DNA from: Tipula vernalis
Taxonomy: Eukaryota > Arthropoda > Insecta > Diptera > Tipulidae
DNA length: 64,000 bases
Direction of reading: 5' to 3'
NCBI GenBank assembly: GCA_958295665.1
Contig: OY282558.1
Coordinates: 48,615,389 to 48,679,388 of the forward strand
Both the position numbers and the translations under genes were made by a program. Of the stretch, positions 1 through 10,756 are shown piece by piece (the stretch's first letter is position 1; every line of letters begins with the position of its first letter). Below the pieces are notes generated by a model. It was not told the DNA's origin. It did not search any database and saw only the letters and a program-made list of their open reading frames with translations.

Positions 1-2700
1 TACTCTGACTCAATGGCTGCAAAATAAATCATTCCAGTCTGAAATGCGCAACATAGGTTCCGGGTTCCGAGTTGCCTTTGGATAAAGGTAGCAAAATTTC
101 TTCGTTGATGCCATTTATTATGCTGCCATTGTGGTTTATGTTCGGCACAAACAAATTGTTATCAGATCTCTTCTATTTTTTAAAAACAAATTCTAATGCT
201 ACACATATTTCCAATTTACTTCTAGAAGACAAGCAGTTAAATCAATCATGTGCAATCTACGACGGGTGGTTGGCAACACTTTTCTAACTTTGTTCGTCCA
301 GATTGCAGTTGTCTTAAATTTGAGGCCGATATGCAAGCCAATTAGCGGCGAAATAGATTCCCTGACACCAGCTCACTTCATCATAGGGTCATCCCTTGAA
401 ACTGCTTCAATAAATGGTTAAGTAGGTTTCGGTATAGGAAGTTTAACGATTCTGAATTTTAGTTCTTTTTACTAATTCCGGCATAGTTTCAAATTCTTCA
501 TTTCCGAGTAACCAATAATGGTGATCACAAAAAATTGTCATAAAAAAAGTTGACAAATTGCGACATATTTATTTATACGGATATTTTCTCACCAAATATA
601 CGTTGATATTATATTCAGAAAAAAAAGGTTTTGGTCACCAAATTGTCTAAAAATTTGCTTTATATTTTGTGACGAATAATTATTGACACAATCGGTATCA
701 ACTCCATTCATCACATTTTACCCAATTTGTCACAAATATTTTTCACATTTTTGACACCATTCACAATTTTATATGAAATTTTTGTCGTATTTGTCAACCC
801 GAATAGTTGATTACCAATTTTTTTGGTAACCAATTTGTGATTAACCAATTAAAACTACAAGTCTATGAATAAAACATTGCTAAACTCGTAAAATTTGTGA
901 TGCTTTCTTGTGACTGCTTGTTTTGAAACATATCGATATCTACCAAAATTGATAATGCAAAATCTAACTTTTAAACCGTTTTATACGTCCCAAAATGTGT
1001 TATTTACCGGCAAGATTTTTTATCTGCGTTTGTTCCAGTCAAACACAACACTACACCAAACTAATGACACAAGAACTACTTGTAACATTTAATTTTCTTA
1101 GTTAAATCTTTAAAAAAAAAATATTTTCGCACACACACACAACCGCAAACTCTGTACTTACGTATTCGTATTACATACAAATTGCAATCATGAAAAAACA
1201 ACATTTCTTCCATCATTAAAACACCAACAAAAAAAATCTTTTCAACCCCTTCCCTTTTTTGTGCATATACGGTACAGCAACAATCTACACCCTCTAGTCC
1301 CAACATCACGTCAATTTGTGTTAAAAAAAGTAAACGAACGAACATAAGTAAGTATGTATGTATCTGTACGTAAACAGGGCGCAACAACAAAGTCTTGCAT
1401 ATTTATAGAATTTTTCCTTTATCGTTACGAGGAAAAAAAAAATCAAAAATCCCCATTCCACCGAAAACCTGTGATATGAGCAACCCCCATTTGTATTCAT
1501 TTTATATTGAGGTTTTTTTTTTTTGCCTCTTTATACACTGTCGTGTCATAATTCGGCCAAACATCTAAACCGAACCGAATACAACGTTCGTTGGGGAAAA
1601 AGCATTTTGGATCGATACAGAAAATGGTTGAATAAAAATCTCCAAACAAATAACAAAAAATCAGCCGTACCAACATAAAGGAATTTATCCGAACGTGTAC
1701 ACAAATTCCGATTCTATAAATTTTACAAACTTTTCTCAGTAAACAAAAAATAAAAAAGGGAATGAGGCATAAAAAAGGATGAAACGGGAACGGGAGATGA
1801 TTGAAATAATTTATCATTTTAAATTATTTTAAAATATGTATTTATAAAAAGGATCTGTAGAGTACGAGTATCAAAAGGGATAAAGATGAAAGGGGTGTGT
1901 TATTGTCCCTAAAGTTTTTATACAAGGCAAATCATTCTCGGACAGATTAAAATTTATCTGGTATTCATCAAAATTTATAATTTTTAGACTTTTGTGTAAA
2001 GACTAGATACAGAAAAGCCAGCAGAATGCAATAATGGTATGTACTCGTATGGTAAAAAGAAAATTAGATGAAAAATAGTGGTTAGTTGGATAAATAAGGA
2101 GGAAAAAATATGGGGTGGGTTGCTTTTACAGCATGGCTGATAATATCGTAACATTAAATACACGTTACGCGTATGTCGTCATTGAAAATTGATTTGTTTC
2201 TGTTTTTATCGGGGGAATCGAAATTTAATCGCTACACATTTGTGTGTATCACAAATTTATTGCCTGCAGTGTTTCTGTTGATAAAAAAATAAATTTTACA
2301 TCTATATCTCATTAAATTAGGCGCGTGTTAGGAAAACGACACCAAGTGTAGATAATATATGAAATAATTATTTCCCTAAATTTGACAACTTACTGTATTT
2401 TAACTGCTAGTCAGGCAGGCGATCTATCAAAGTTCATCCAAATAAATGATAAACATTGAACAAATTAGACCATAGATTATAAATTAGATCATTTTGTTTA
2501 TGTTTTAAATATCTTAAGCTTTAAGAACATGTCGGAACATGTGTTTTAACGCAGTTCGCACTAAAATGCAAGAAAATGGGAAAAATTACGTCATTTCGAA
2601 ACTGAATTCAAATTGAGTTGAAATTAAGGTAAACATTTTTTGTTGAAACTAAAGTTAAATCATGATGCATCATTAGTATTAAAAATTAACTGGCCGTTTG
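1..2700. other. AT-rich DNA, no gene recognised
   Basis: Only short stop-riddled frames occur here, none resembling a known family. From about 480 to 860 there is a loose recurrence of motifs such as TTTGTCAC, CCAAATTGT and GTGACAAATT in both orientations. A similar vocabulary reappears near 21840-21930, so this may be a worn dispersed repeat. No RNA gene or clear promoter was seen. Confidence 0.6.
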
Positions 2701-3171
2701 ACCAGGATTAGTGATTTTCCCAAACTTAATTCCCTAAAGCCCAAAAAAAAAAATTTAATTTAGTCCAACCATTTTTTTTGCGATTCCCAACACCAAAAAT
2801 GAATCCGGCAGATCTAAAATGTGGCTACGCCGCTTGTCGAATCGATGACCAATATTTTCGATGAAAAAGTTACGCATTTCTTGTTGATCCATTTCTTTCA
2901 GTTAGATAATTTCGTTTGTATTGCACTCAGACTAAAATAAAAAAAATACAGAAAACTTTGAAACCTAACCGCTCTATTTTAACCAAATTCATTCATTATT
3001 TAATAGTTTCTTCAATTCAAACTAATGTCTACACATAATTGTTGAGATAAAAATCAACAATTTTCATGTTTTAATATGAACCTGTCCTTTACTGTCCTAG
3101 GACGTGTCCGATTTCTGTGCGAAATAATTTTTTTGTGATAAATTAATGTTAAACTGTACGCAGCCAAATTA

Positions 3172-3612
3172 TCACAGCAGAGGTGTGTTATAATTTTGAC
3201 ATGTCCGTAATAATTCTTGTTTCTGTGCCGGTGAAGTAAACAAAATAAGTTTTATGTCATTTAATTTAATTTTATTTATATAATATAATAAGTTCCAGCA
3301 TTTTCTAGTGTCCAGCATTTTGTGAACAATATCACAAACTGTGAACGTTGACATGTTCATTGCTGCACCTACAATTCTATAACAAGTCCCACTTGCCAGC
3401 CACAGCAAAAATATCATTAGTTGCATTTCCGGTCCCCAACCATGGTTTTTATTGGGCAAGAATTTGCTAATAGCGATGAAAGTGTTAGACGATATCCTTA
3501 AATGCATTCTCGTCACAGAATCATTATAACTAAGTATTGAATTAACAATACTGTTTGTTAAGGGAATTGTGTACATTATTTGTCGCTGCAAAAAATGAGC
3601 AATACCTAACAT
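3172..3612 (-). pseudogene. Harbinger transposase (HARBI1-like) N-terminal fragment
   Basis: The 146-codon frame reads like the N-terminal part of insect HARBI1-like transposases. A helical segment with FRxS-like spacing (RISSNTFIAISKFL) is followed by the helix-turn-helix block FLLWLASGTCYRIVGAAMNM and then TVCDIVHKML. These blocks are characteristic of PIF/Harbinger proteins. The DDE nuclease domain that should follow is missing; after about residue 100 the frame drifts into unrelated sequence. A full protein would be around 350-400 residues, so this is a truncated pseudogene. Its position between the 45-bp TIRs supports the superfamily call. Confidence 0.7.
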
Positions 3613-3613
3613 A

Positions 3614-3827
3614 TACTAAAGATACATGTTAAACCGAAGGTGGTCTGACTGAAAACGTCCGAGATAAATTCAACATTAAAACGGCGGCTTGACTGAAAGC
3701 AAAGATTATTAACAAGAAGATCTTCTTGTTAATAATCTTTGCTTTCAGTCAAGCCGCCGTTTTAATGTTGAATTTATCTCGGACATTTTCAGTCAGACCA
3801 CTTTCGGTTTAACATGTATCTTTAGTA
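3614..3827. repeat. 214-bp near-perfect palindrome without spacer
   Basis: Two 107-bp arms meet at 3720/3721, with the centre reading AACAAGAAGATCTTCTTGTT. The arms differ at only about two positions (for example GAAAACGTCC against GAAAATGTCC). There is no loop, so the DNA could extrude a long cruciform. It lies inside the Harbinger-type element and may be a foldback that inserted there, an inverted duplication made during repair, or an assembly artefact. Confidence 0.85.
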
Positions 3828-4595
3828 ATACATACCTGTAAGTTTAAATGTATCATACCTGGGAGTTTAGGAAATCCATTATTAAAGGGCGCGCAAAGTT
3901 CCGTGTTCTTCTCATTAAACACATGTAACCCAAAATTAATAGAAATAATACAATTTGTCATTTGTTGTATTTCCAAATGTCAATTTTATTATTTCAAAAT
4001 TATTTCAGTATTCGGACAGCAAATGAACTTATTTCAAATATGGAAGAGAAAATTATTTCACTAATGTCAAATTTATCACAAAAAAATTATTTCGCACAGA
4101 AATCGGACACGTCCCTAGTGTATTACAGCAGCGCTGCAAAAGATAAAATCAAAAATTGAATTCGGCACTCCGTTGCACTGCATTTTCCCCATCTCAATGC
4201 ATTTGAGTGGCAACACCACTAAAACACGGATTCCGAACACTAATTAGTGATTACCTACTTTGATTTCAACAAAATGTCATTTTGTTTATTTTATATCTAT
4301 CAATTAGCCATTTTGCCAAATTAAATTTTTGGTTGGAATCAGAAACACACATTTGGTTAAAATAGTGAGGTTATATACAAACGTAATGAACTAATGAATC
4401 ATCTAACTGAAAGAAACAGATTAACAAGTAGGTATAGCGTTACTTTTCCATCGAAAAGTTGGCTTCGGCAAGAGGCGTACCCACATTTTACATCCGTCTG
4501 TGTCGATGTCGTATATGGTGCGTTTGTCATTTTTTGGGCTTGTGGCGCCTCTAATGCCAAATAAGAGAATTATGTTTGGGAAAACACTAATTAAA

Positions 4596-5004
4596 CATGG
4601 AAAATAAAAACTCGTAATTTTGTGTAATTCAAAGTACGATACGCGTTTTGTGCTTTTTAAAGCTTAAAATTTAAAACAGATAAAAGTGTTAAAAGAAATG
4701 ATTGGTTGCATTTGGAGAACTAAGTTTTCGAAACTTTGGTTACGAAATGGTGTATCCATGGTATATCAGTAGTATTATTTGTTAATTTTACCCAAGCATT
4801 TCCGTAAAGTGTAAATCGCAGAAATCATTATCTATAGACTGTTAAATATAAAGATAATGTAAAAATGTTGCTAAAACAATTATTTAATGACATCTACGTG
4901 TGAGGACACCGAGTGCTAAAAAACCATTAAAAATTTGGAAATTTTTTTGTATTTTCGCCAAAATAACCGAATTAAGGGGTATATTACAGGTTAACAAAAT
5001 ACTC
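4596..5004. other. AT-rich spacer
   Basis: No coding frame, RNA gene or obvious repeat is recognised in this stretch between the inverted-arm element and the dispersed repeat that follows. Confidence 0.5.
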
Positions 5005-5175
5005 ACCATTTACACCGATAATTTTTTATAACCTTGGTACAGAATCGATAACTTTGATAAGAGGATATTAAAATTATCAATTACACAGGCACACAAAAAA
5101 ATAAAAGTGCTCTGTAATTTTGACAAGACCCGTTTTTCTTCATGTATTTTGACTCCTACACTGTCAGATCGCCAA
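5005..5175 (-). repeat. Dispersed repeat, copy 1 (reverse)
   Basis: The reverse complement of this stretch matches 7470-7640. Shared blocks in the same order are GGGTCTTGTCAAAAWTA, AGAGCACTT, AAAAAATTATCRGTGTAAAT and GAGTATTTTGTTA or GGGTATTTTGTTA, with indels between them. This is a worn dispersed repeat of unknown class. It ends next to the snap-back hairpin at 5203-5287. Confidence 0.55.
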
Positions 5176-5202
5176 AAACCAAAGAACCATAGAAAACCTA
5201 AC

Positions 5203-5287
5203 GAAGTTATGGAAGTGAGTAGGCTCACGTAATGGCGAAATAAAGAATATTTCGCCATTACGTGAGCCTACTCACTTCCATAACTTC
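5203..5287. repeat. Snap-back hairpin with 40-bp arms
   Basis: The arms 5203-5242 and 5248-5287 are perfect reverse complements around a 5-base loop (AAGAA). The arm begins GAAGTTATGGAAGTGAGTAG. Such a perfect stem implies a recent inverted duplication, a small foldback element or an artefact. Confidence 0.85.
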
Positions 5288-5381
5288 AAAATATGAACTT
5301 AGAAACCCTATTAACCCCATAATACATCTTTATTCTCTTAATCATCCTATCTTCTATTATACCAAACACTATTTATCATCT

Positions 5382-5770
5382 AAATCGCACACAAATTCCA
5401 AGGGCCAATATCGGCCATTGCCAACAATGATGACAAAGGTTTCGCTAGCACATGGAATAGGTCCCTCAAATACCTAGTTAAAAACACCTAATCCATACGG
5501 ATCGTTCGTTTAATAAAAGTTCTGCAAAATTATTTTTTGGAAATCGCACTCAACTCCCAGTGGAAAGTATCGGCCATTGCTACAAATGATGACAAAGGTT
5601 TCGCTAACACACAGAATAGGTCCCTCAAATACCTAGTTAGAAAACTCTAATCCATACGGATCGTTCGTTTAATAAAAGTTCTACGAAATTATTTTTTTGG
5701 AAATCGCACTCAACAATGATGATAAAGATATCGCTAGCACATGGAATAGGTCTCTTAATTACCTAGTTAA
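5382..5770. repeat. Tandem repeat, about 159-bp period, 2.5 copies
   Basis: Units begin with AAATCGCAC at 5382, 5541 and about 5701. Each contains GATGACAAAGGTTTCGCTA, GGAATAGGTCCCTCAAATAC and CCATACGGATCGTTCGTTTA. The third unit lacks about 30 bp near its start (the GTGGAAAGTATCGGCC part) and stops at the left edge of family A copy 1. The truncation suggests that family A inserted into a longer array. Confidence 0.8.
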
Positions 5771-5774
5771 AATT

Positions 5775-6848
5775 GAGGTGTGGCCAACACACGACTTTCT
5801 TTTACAAACAGAGAATTTTGAGAAGTTTTATTTTTTTCTTAATTTTTTTTTTTAATTTTTAAATTTTTAAATTTTTTTTTAAATTTTTTATTTTTTATTT
5901 TTATTTGTTTTTAAGTTTTGGAAACATTTTGTATTCAGTTGTTTTTTGTAAAGCTTATACTTTTTAAGATATTTGCAAAACAAATTTTCTGGATCAAGGG
6001 TGTGGCCACTTCCGGCTAGCCGATTTGGAGTAAAATTCACTGGGACCTCCCAATTTATCAAAAAATCTTAAATCTGAAGTTTCAGTTCGATTGATTAAAC
6101 CATATGGGCTGTAGAGAGGACACAGACAGACTGACAGACTGAAAGACTGAAAGACTGACAGACTGACAGACTGACAGACTGACAGACTGACAGACTGACA
6201 GACTGACAGACTGACAGACTGACAGACTGACAGACTGACAGACTGACAGACTGACAGACTGACAGACTGACAGACTGACAGGCTGACAGACTGACAGACT
6301 GACAGACTGACAGACTGACAGACTGACCGTCTGACAGACTGACAGACTGAAAGACTGAAAGACTGACAGACTGACAGATTGACAGATTGACAGACTGACA
6401 GACTGACAGACTGACAGGCTGACAGACTGACAGACTGACAGACTGACAGACTGACAGACTGCCAGACTGCCAGACTGCCAGACTGACAGACTGACAGACT
6501 GACAGACTGACAGACTGACAGACTGGCAGACTGACAGACTGACAGACTGACAGACTGACAGACTGACAGACTGACAGACTGACAGACTGACAGACTGACA
6601 GACTGACAGACTGACAGACTGACAGACTGACAGACTGACAGACTGACAGACTGACAGACTGACAGACTGACAGACTGACAGACTGACAGACTGACAGACT
6701 GACAGACTGACAGACTGACAGACTGACACACAGACAGACAGACACCATTTCGAAACCCACTTTTTCGGACTCAGAGGACCTCAAAACAAATAAATCTCTA
6801 AAAATCTCAAGGTCCAAAATTTTCATGAACTAGAGTAAAAGAAAGTAA
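5775..6848 (+). mobile_element. Family A dispersed element, copy 1 (minisatellite carrier)
   Basis: The block from GAGGTGTGGCCAACACAC to GTAAAAGAAAGTAA recurs at 37170-37983 and, reversed and truncated, at 33904-34156. Near the ends are the 12-bp inverted repeats ACTTTCTTTTAC (5794-5805) and GTAAAAGAAAGT (6835-6846). Between them lie a T/A-rich tract, a conserved block with CCAAATCGGCTA-like sequence, an 8-bp minisatellite, and a conserved block ending CCAAAATTTTCAT. No protein is encoded; the long cysteine- and serine-rich frames are only translations of the minisatellite. It is non-autonomous and its class is not established. Confidence 0.75.
6122..6743. repeat. 8-bp minisatellite (GACAGACT)n, about 77 units
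   Basis: The 8-bp unit GACAGACT repeats with scattered variants (GAAAGACT, GGCTGACA, GACCGTCT, GCCAGACT, GATTGACA) over about 620 bp. The same array sits at the same place in copy 2 (about 43 units), and only about four units remain in copy 3. It is therefore an internal part of family A that expands and contracts. Confidence 0.95.
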
Positions 6849-7909
6849 AAGGACCTATTACTGCAGGAACATTTGCGTAAAATATTCTTGATTTAGTGAA
6901 AGCATATCGTATCCTGTCACATTTGGTTGACAAAAATAGCACTCGGTTTCTCATTGTGGCTTACTTCAGCAAAATGGTATTGAGAATGTGACACTTTCTT
7001 CCAGATTGGTCTTCTTACAACGATTCATCATCAAATATCACCAATACAAATGGAGTTTGGTACCCAATCAATACTTTCATCCACTATATCAAGATTGAAA
7101 CCCACCTTATAAAGGAGTCTTATATAGTCGGTTATTCATATTCTAGAATTAGCAACTTCAAATTTACCACAAATATAACATAACACATTTGGGTGTGCCG
7201 TAAAATACATCGGGATACACTGGTAATATAAGAAATTTTTTGTGTGCCTGTTTGGCCCGTTTTTCCGTATATTTTTGGTATTCTTGAGGTTAGAAAAAAA
7301 CTTTCACGTGATAGAGCTATTTTGATGTCAGATTTAGTTTCAAAGTACCAAAATTCATGATAATGCCTAAGGCTTCTATAAAATACTTTTTTTTTGAGTG
7401 CCTAGTGTTAACAGTTTTTTTGCATATCTTTGGTACTTTTTGAATCCAGAAAAATAATCTGTGAGCGAAGGAGTGATTCTGACACTGCATTCGGATTCAC
7501 CGGGTCGAAATAAACGAAGAAAAGTGAGTCTTGTCAAAAATATAGAGCACTTAAATTTTTTGTCTGCTTGTGATGTTTCAAAAAGGATACAAAAAATTAT
7601 CAGTGTAAATAGTGGGTATTTTGTTATCCTCTGAACCCCTCAAATTTGAACAGATTTCGTTAATTTTGTCTGAAAATGTGTTTTCGAAATCATTCAAACC
7701 TCGTAGATTGTCAACGTATGTATATCCGATCTTTTAAATAACTTGAATTTATTCGTTTCCTGAAAATGGTCGGTAGTCGGTACGTTCAAATTCCGTGAAC
7801 TTATACGACACCTGTGGAGAATTTGCCTTCTACGCATGTTGCATTTCTTCAATTACTTCTTCACAATTATATTTATTCACAATAAACTCTTTTTGTACCG
7901 CTCAGTGCT
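6849..7909. other. Non-coding stretch, apart from the 7470-7640 repeat
   Basis: No gene is recognised. Stop-rich AT DNA surrounds the forward copy of the dispersed repeat at 7470-7640. Confidence 0.5.
7470..7640 (+). repeat. Dispersed repeat, copy 2 (forward)
   Basis: This is the forward homologue of 5005-5175, sharing GTCTTGTCAAAAATATAGAG, AAAAAATTATCAGTGTAAAT and GGGTATTTTGTTATCC. Copies 2.4 kb apart in opposite orientation fit a dispersed element rather than a local tandem duplication. Confidence 0.5.
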
Positions 7910-8640
7910 GCAAAACATTTCAATTCAACTTTCTCGTAGGAAATCTCTGAAAATTCCATTTTTCAAAAATCATTAGAAACATTGTATAAAATCAGCCTCT
8001 AGAGTGTTCTGTCTGGATATGTATTAGATTGATGTGACTTGTCAATAGCTCTCGCCAGAAAAAATTCAGATTAAGTTTCCCATGGGAAATCTGGGAAAAT
8101 TCCATTTTCCAAAAATCATTTGAAAATTTGTGAGAGTGTCTCTAGAGTGTTTTGTCTGGAGATGGATTGCATTGAAGTGACTTGTCAAGAGCTATCGCAG
8201 GGAAAAATTCAGTTCAAGTTTGTCATGGCAAATTTTTTCTTGCTATAGCTATTTAAAAGCCATATCAATTCAATTCATCTTCAGACATAACCCTCTAGGA
8301 GCTGATTTTATGGAAAATTTCTAATGATTTTTGGAAAATTGAATTTTCCCTGATTTCCTAAGAGAAATTTTTACTGAATTTTTCTTGCGATAACTACTGA
8401 TATAACACTCTCTCTCCAATTTTAAAAATTTTTTTGGTTTCGCGAATTTTCAAACAGGAACTGAAGGCTGGAGGTTTTGCCACTTATTGACAAAAGTCTT
8501 CAATGCTATCCATTCATCCAAAATCATTTTCGGCTAAACACTATCGACTGATTACGACTTAATTTTGTATTTTCGGCTGGGCTACCACAAGCTGCACTAC
8601 CGATTTTCTACTTTCGACTAACATTAGCAGTATGATATAG
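7910..8640. mobile_element. Family B (Foldback-like) fragment
   Basis: Two direct monomers of about 143 bp carry GCCTCTAGAGTGTT, GATGTGACTTGTCAATAGCT, CCCATGGGAAATCTGGGAAA and TTTTCCAAAAATCATT. The same monomer then follows in reverse from about 8240 (CAGACATAACCCTCTAG ... AATTTTCCCTGATTTCC). The segment ends with a tail containing TTTCGGCT and TACTTTCGACTAACATT (about 8540-8632), equivalent to the right end of the family B element at 42.1-45.8 kb. The direct-then-inverted monomers are typical of Foldback elements. No protein is encoded. Confidence 0.65.
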
Positions 8641-9432
8641 ACGTGGTTAAGACGCGTTTCCACTATGTTACAAGGAGCAATGTTGTACAACAAAAGTTGT
8701 AAAACCATTAATATTTGTAACATATTATAAACCGTGTTATAAATTTTGTAGCCATGAGAGGCCCTTAGATTTTAATAAAGTTATTCAAGCAAATATCTTC
8801 AGCCACAATGGGAACTCTTGACATACACTACCGGGTGAACTCGACCTGCTTGAAATAGTTGCTATCTGGCGTACACGCTGCTAAATTGTTATACATTCTT
8901 TGTAAAATTCAAATTTTAGATGTTTATGAAAGAATTCGCGCGAAATGTCTAGATCACAGCTATGTCATTTTTGGATCTTTTTAAACAAGCGAAGTGGGGA
9001 AACAGTTTTAGAGGAAATGATTGATAAAACAATTCTGGACAAATGTTTTTGGGAAAACATTTTTATGAAAATAATTCAACTCTCAATCAAATTTTTGCCA
9101 CAAATTTGGAATAAAATATCCGGATCAAATATACTCGAGTTTTGATCCGAATGTCTTTCCCAGGAAAATAAGTTTTATATTTTCTGGGATTGAGCATTAT
9201 TTTCATTATTTGAAATAGCAGACCAATCTTTCAGTCTTTCCTGTGTTTACTTTAAAGAGGGGCTCGAATCCGAAGACCCTCTTTAAGTGCGCGCCGGATT
9301 TCTTTTATTTTACTACAAAACAAATATTTGCAAGGGGTAAGGAATAAGCAATGGGACCATGTGAAACGTGTGAAGTCCTTGTTATTCGCATATACAGGAC
9401 TATCAATTTAGTTTAATGATACTTTCAGTAAG
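8641..9432. other. Non-coding stretch
   Basis: No gene, RNA or clear repeat is recognised. A 66-codon frame at 8945-9145 has no recognisable family features and is probably chance. Confidence 0.5.
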
Positions 9433-10306
9433 TTAGCGTACATTATATGATTTTAATATGTTCCGAAGATTGTAAGAGAATTCAATCCAGTTTCGAATTG
9501 ATGAGCTTATGATTATGAAAAAATCAATCTTCTCATCAGGCCGCGGTGACTGGACTGATTATACCACAATTTACATTCTATATATATACAGAATGTGCTG
9601 TGCGTTAAGTACTAGCGAATCATACTAATACAGATGAACTCTTTTACAATTTTCCTTCTTCACAATATTCACACAGCTCTATTTCTGTGTACGCTAATTT
9701 CTACTTTATTAATTTTTTTGTTGAATGTTAATTAATTCATGTAATTTCTAATATGCTACCGGTGATTAGACCTTTTTAATTGTGTTTTTATTTACAATGA
9801 AACCGACTAATAGACAGAATTCTATTTATTTAATTATATGATTTTAATATGTTACGAAGATTGTAAGAGAGCGTACACAGAAATAGAGCTGTGTGAATAT
9901 TGTGAAGAAGGAAAATTGTAAGAGAGTTCATCTGTATTAGTATTAGTATGATTCGCTAGTACTTAACGCACATCACATTCTGTATATATAGAATGTAAAT
10001 TGTGGTATAATCAATCCAGTCGCCGCGGCCTGATGAGAAGATTGAGTTTTTCATAATCATAAGCTCATCCGTTCGAAACTGGATTGAATTCTCTTACAAT
10101 CTTCGGAACATATTAAAATCATATAATTAAATAAATAGAATTCTGTCTATTAGTCGATTTCGTTGAATTACTGTTCGTAAATACTAATATACTTCTAGTG
10201 TTAATAAAAACACAATTAAAAAGGTCTAATCACCGGTAGCATATTAGAAATTACATGATATTATTAACATTCAACTAAAAAATTAATAAAGTAAAAATTA
10301 GCGTAC
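9433..10306. mobile_element. Interleaved inverted repeats (A-B-A'-B'), flanked by TTAGCGTAC
   Basis: Segment A (9442-9692) returns reversed at about 9871-10120. Segment B (about 9691-9834) returns reversed at about 10121-10306 with a 40-bp indel. A 36-bp block (ATATGATTTTAATATGTTMC...) begins A and is repeated between B and A'. The direct repeat TTAGCGTAC flanks the whole (9433-9441 and 10298-10306), and its reverse complement marks the A/B junction. A MITE of about 430-470 bp inserted in reverse inside another copy of itself would give this order. It is non-coding. Confidence 0.7.
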
Positions 10307-10756
10307 CTTCCTAGAGTATTTTGATACCGTTATGTACTAGCGGATAATTTAGTTAAATTTGATATTTTAAGCGTTTTAGTAATACGACTTAATGATTAAG
10401 TAATAGGAGTTTGGACAGACATACAGACGTAAGTTAAATTCTACATAATATGGAAAAACATGACGCCATTAGACCATTATTGTTTGGAACTGAAGATAAT
10501 TAATAGTAATTATAATAAATAGAAAATTATATCCAGTCGTTAGAAATTTTAAAAGAATTGTTCTTGAAACCTTAATAAAAATTCAGGCGCAAATAAACCG
10601 GTCATCTTTAAACATAATTATAAAAATTACATTAGAATTAATTACAATTGAATAACTAATTTCAATAAATTTTGAACCATCTAGTCTAAAGAAACTTGAA
10701 AAAAATCAAAAAATATAAGAACTGAATTAGAAATAAATAAAAATTAGAAAGAAATA
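10307..10756. other. AT-rich spacer
   Basis: Nothing recognised beyond A/T-rich sequence between two palindromic elements. Confidence 0.5.

Larger units (their letters stand above)
3097..4117. mobile_element. PIF/Harbinger-type DNA transposon relic with TIRs and CTA target duplication
   Basis: The element occupies 3100-4114 (1,015 bp). Its ends are perfect 45-bp inverted repeats beginning GGACGTGTCCGATTTCTGTG (3100-3144 and 4070-4114). It is flanked by the direct repeat CTA at 3097-3099 and 4115-4117, which fits the 3-bp target duplication typical of PIF/Harbinger. Inside are a minus-strand transposase fragment (3172-3612) and a spacer-less palindrome (3614-3827). There is no room for a full transposase plus the Myb-like accessory gene of this superfamily, so the copy is non-autonomous. 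Confidence 0.8.
2705..4595. mobile_element. Old element with long degenerate inverted arms
   Basis: The left arm (about 2705-3000) is a diverged reverse complement of the right arm (about 4335-4595). Shared landmarks in order are TTTTCCCAAACWTAATT, AAAATGTGGSTACGCC, TTTTCGATGRAAAAGT, TTTCTTTCAGTTAGAT and TATTTTAACCAAAT. The arms are clearly homologous but carry many substitutions and indels, so this is an old foldback or long-TIR DNA element. Its ends and target duplication could not be placed. The Harbinger-type insertion at 3100-4114 occupies most of its centre and is much better preserved, so it arrived later. Confidence 0.6.

Noticed and set aside
5994..6826. Three overlapping minus-strand frames of 215-245 codons rich in Ser-Val-Cys-Gln
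   Set aside because: They are translations of the 8-bp minisatellite in three frames (8 is not a multiple of 3, so all frames stay open). No protein evidence.
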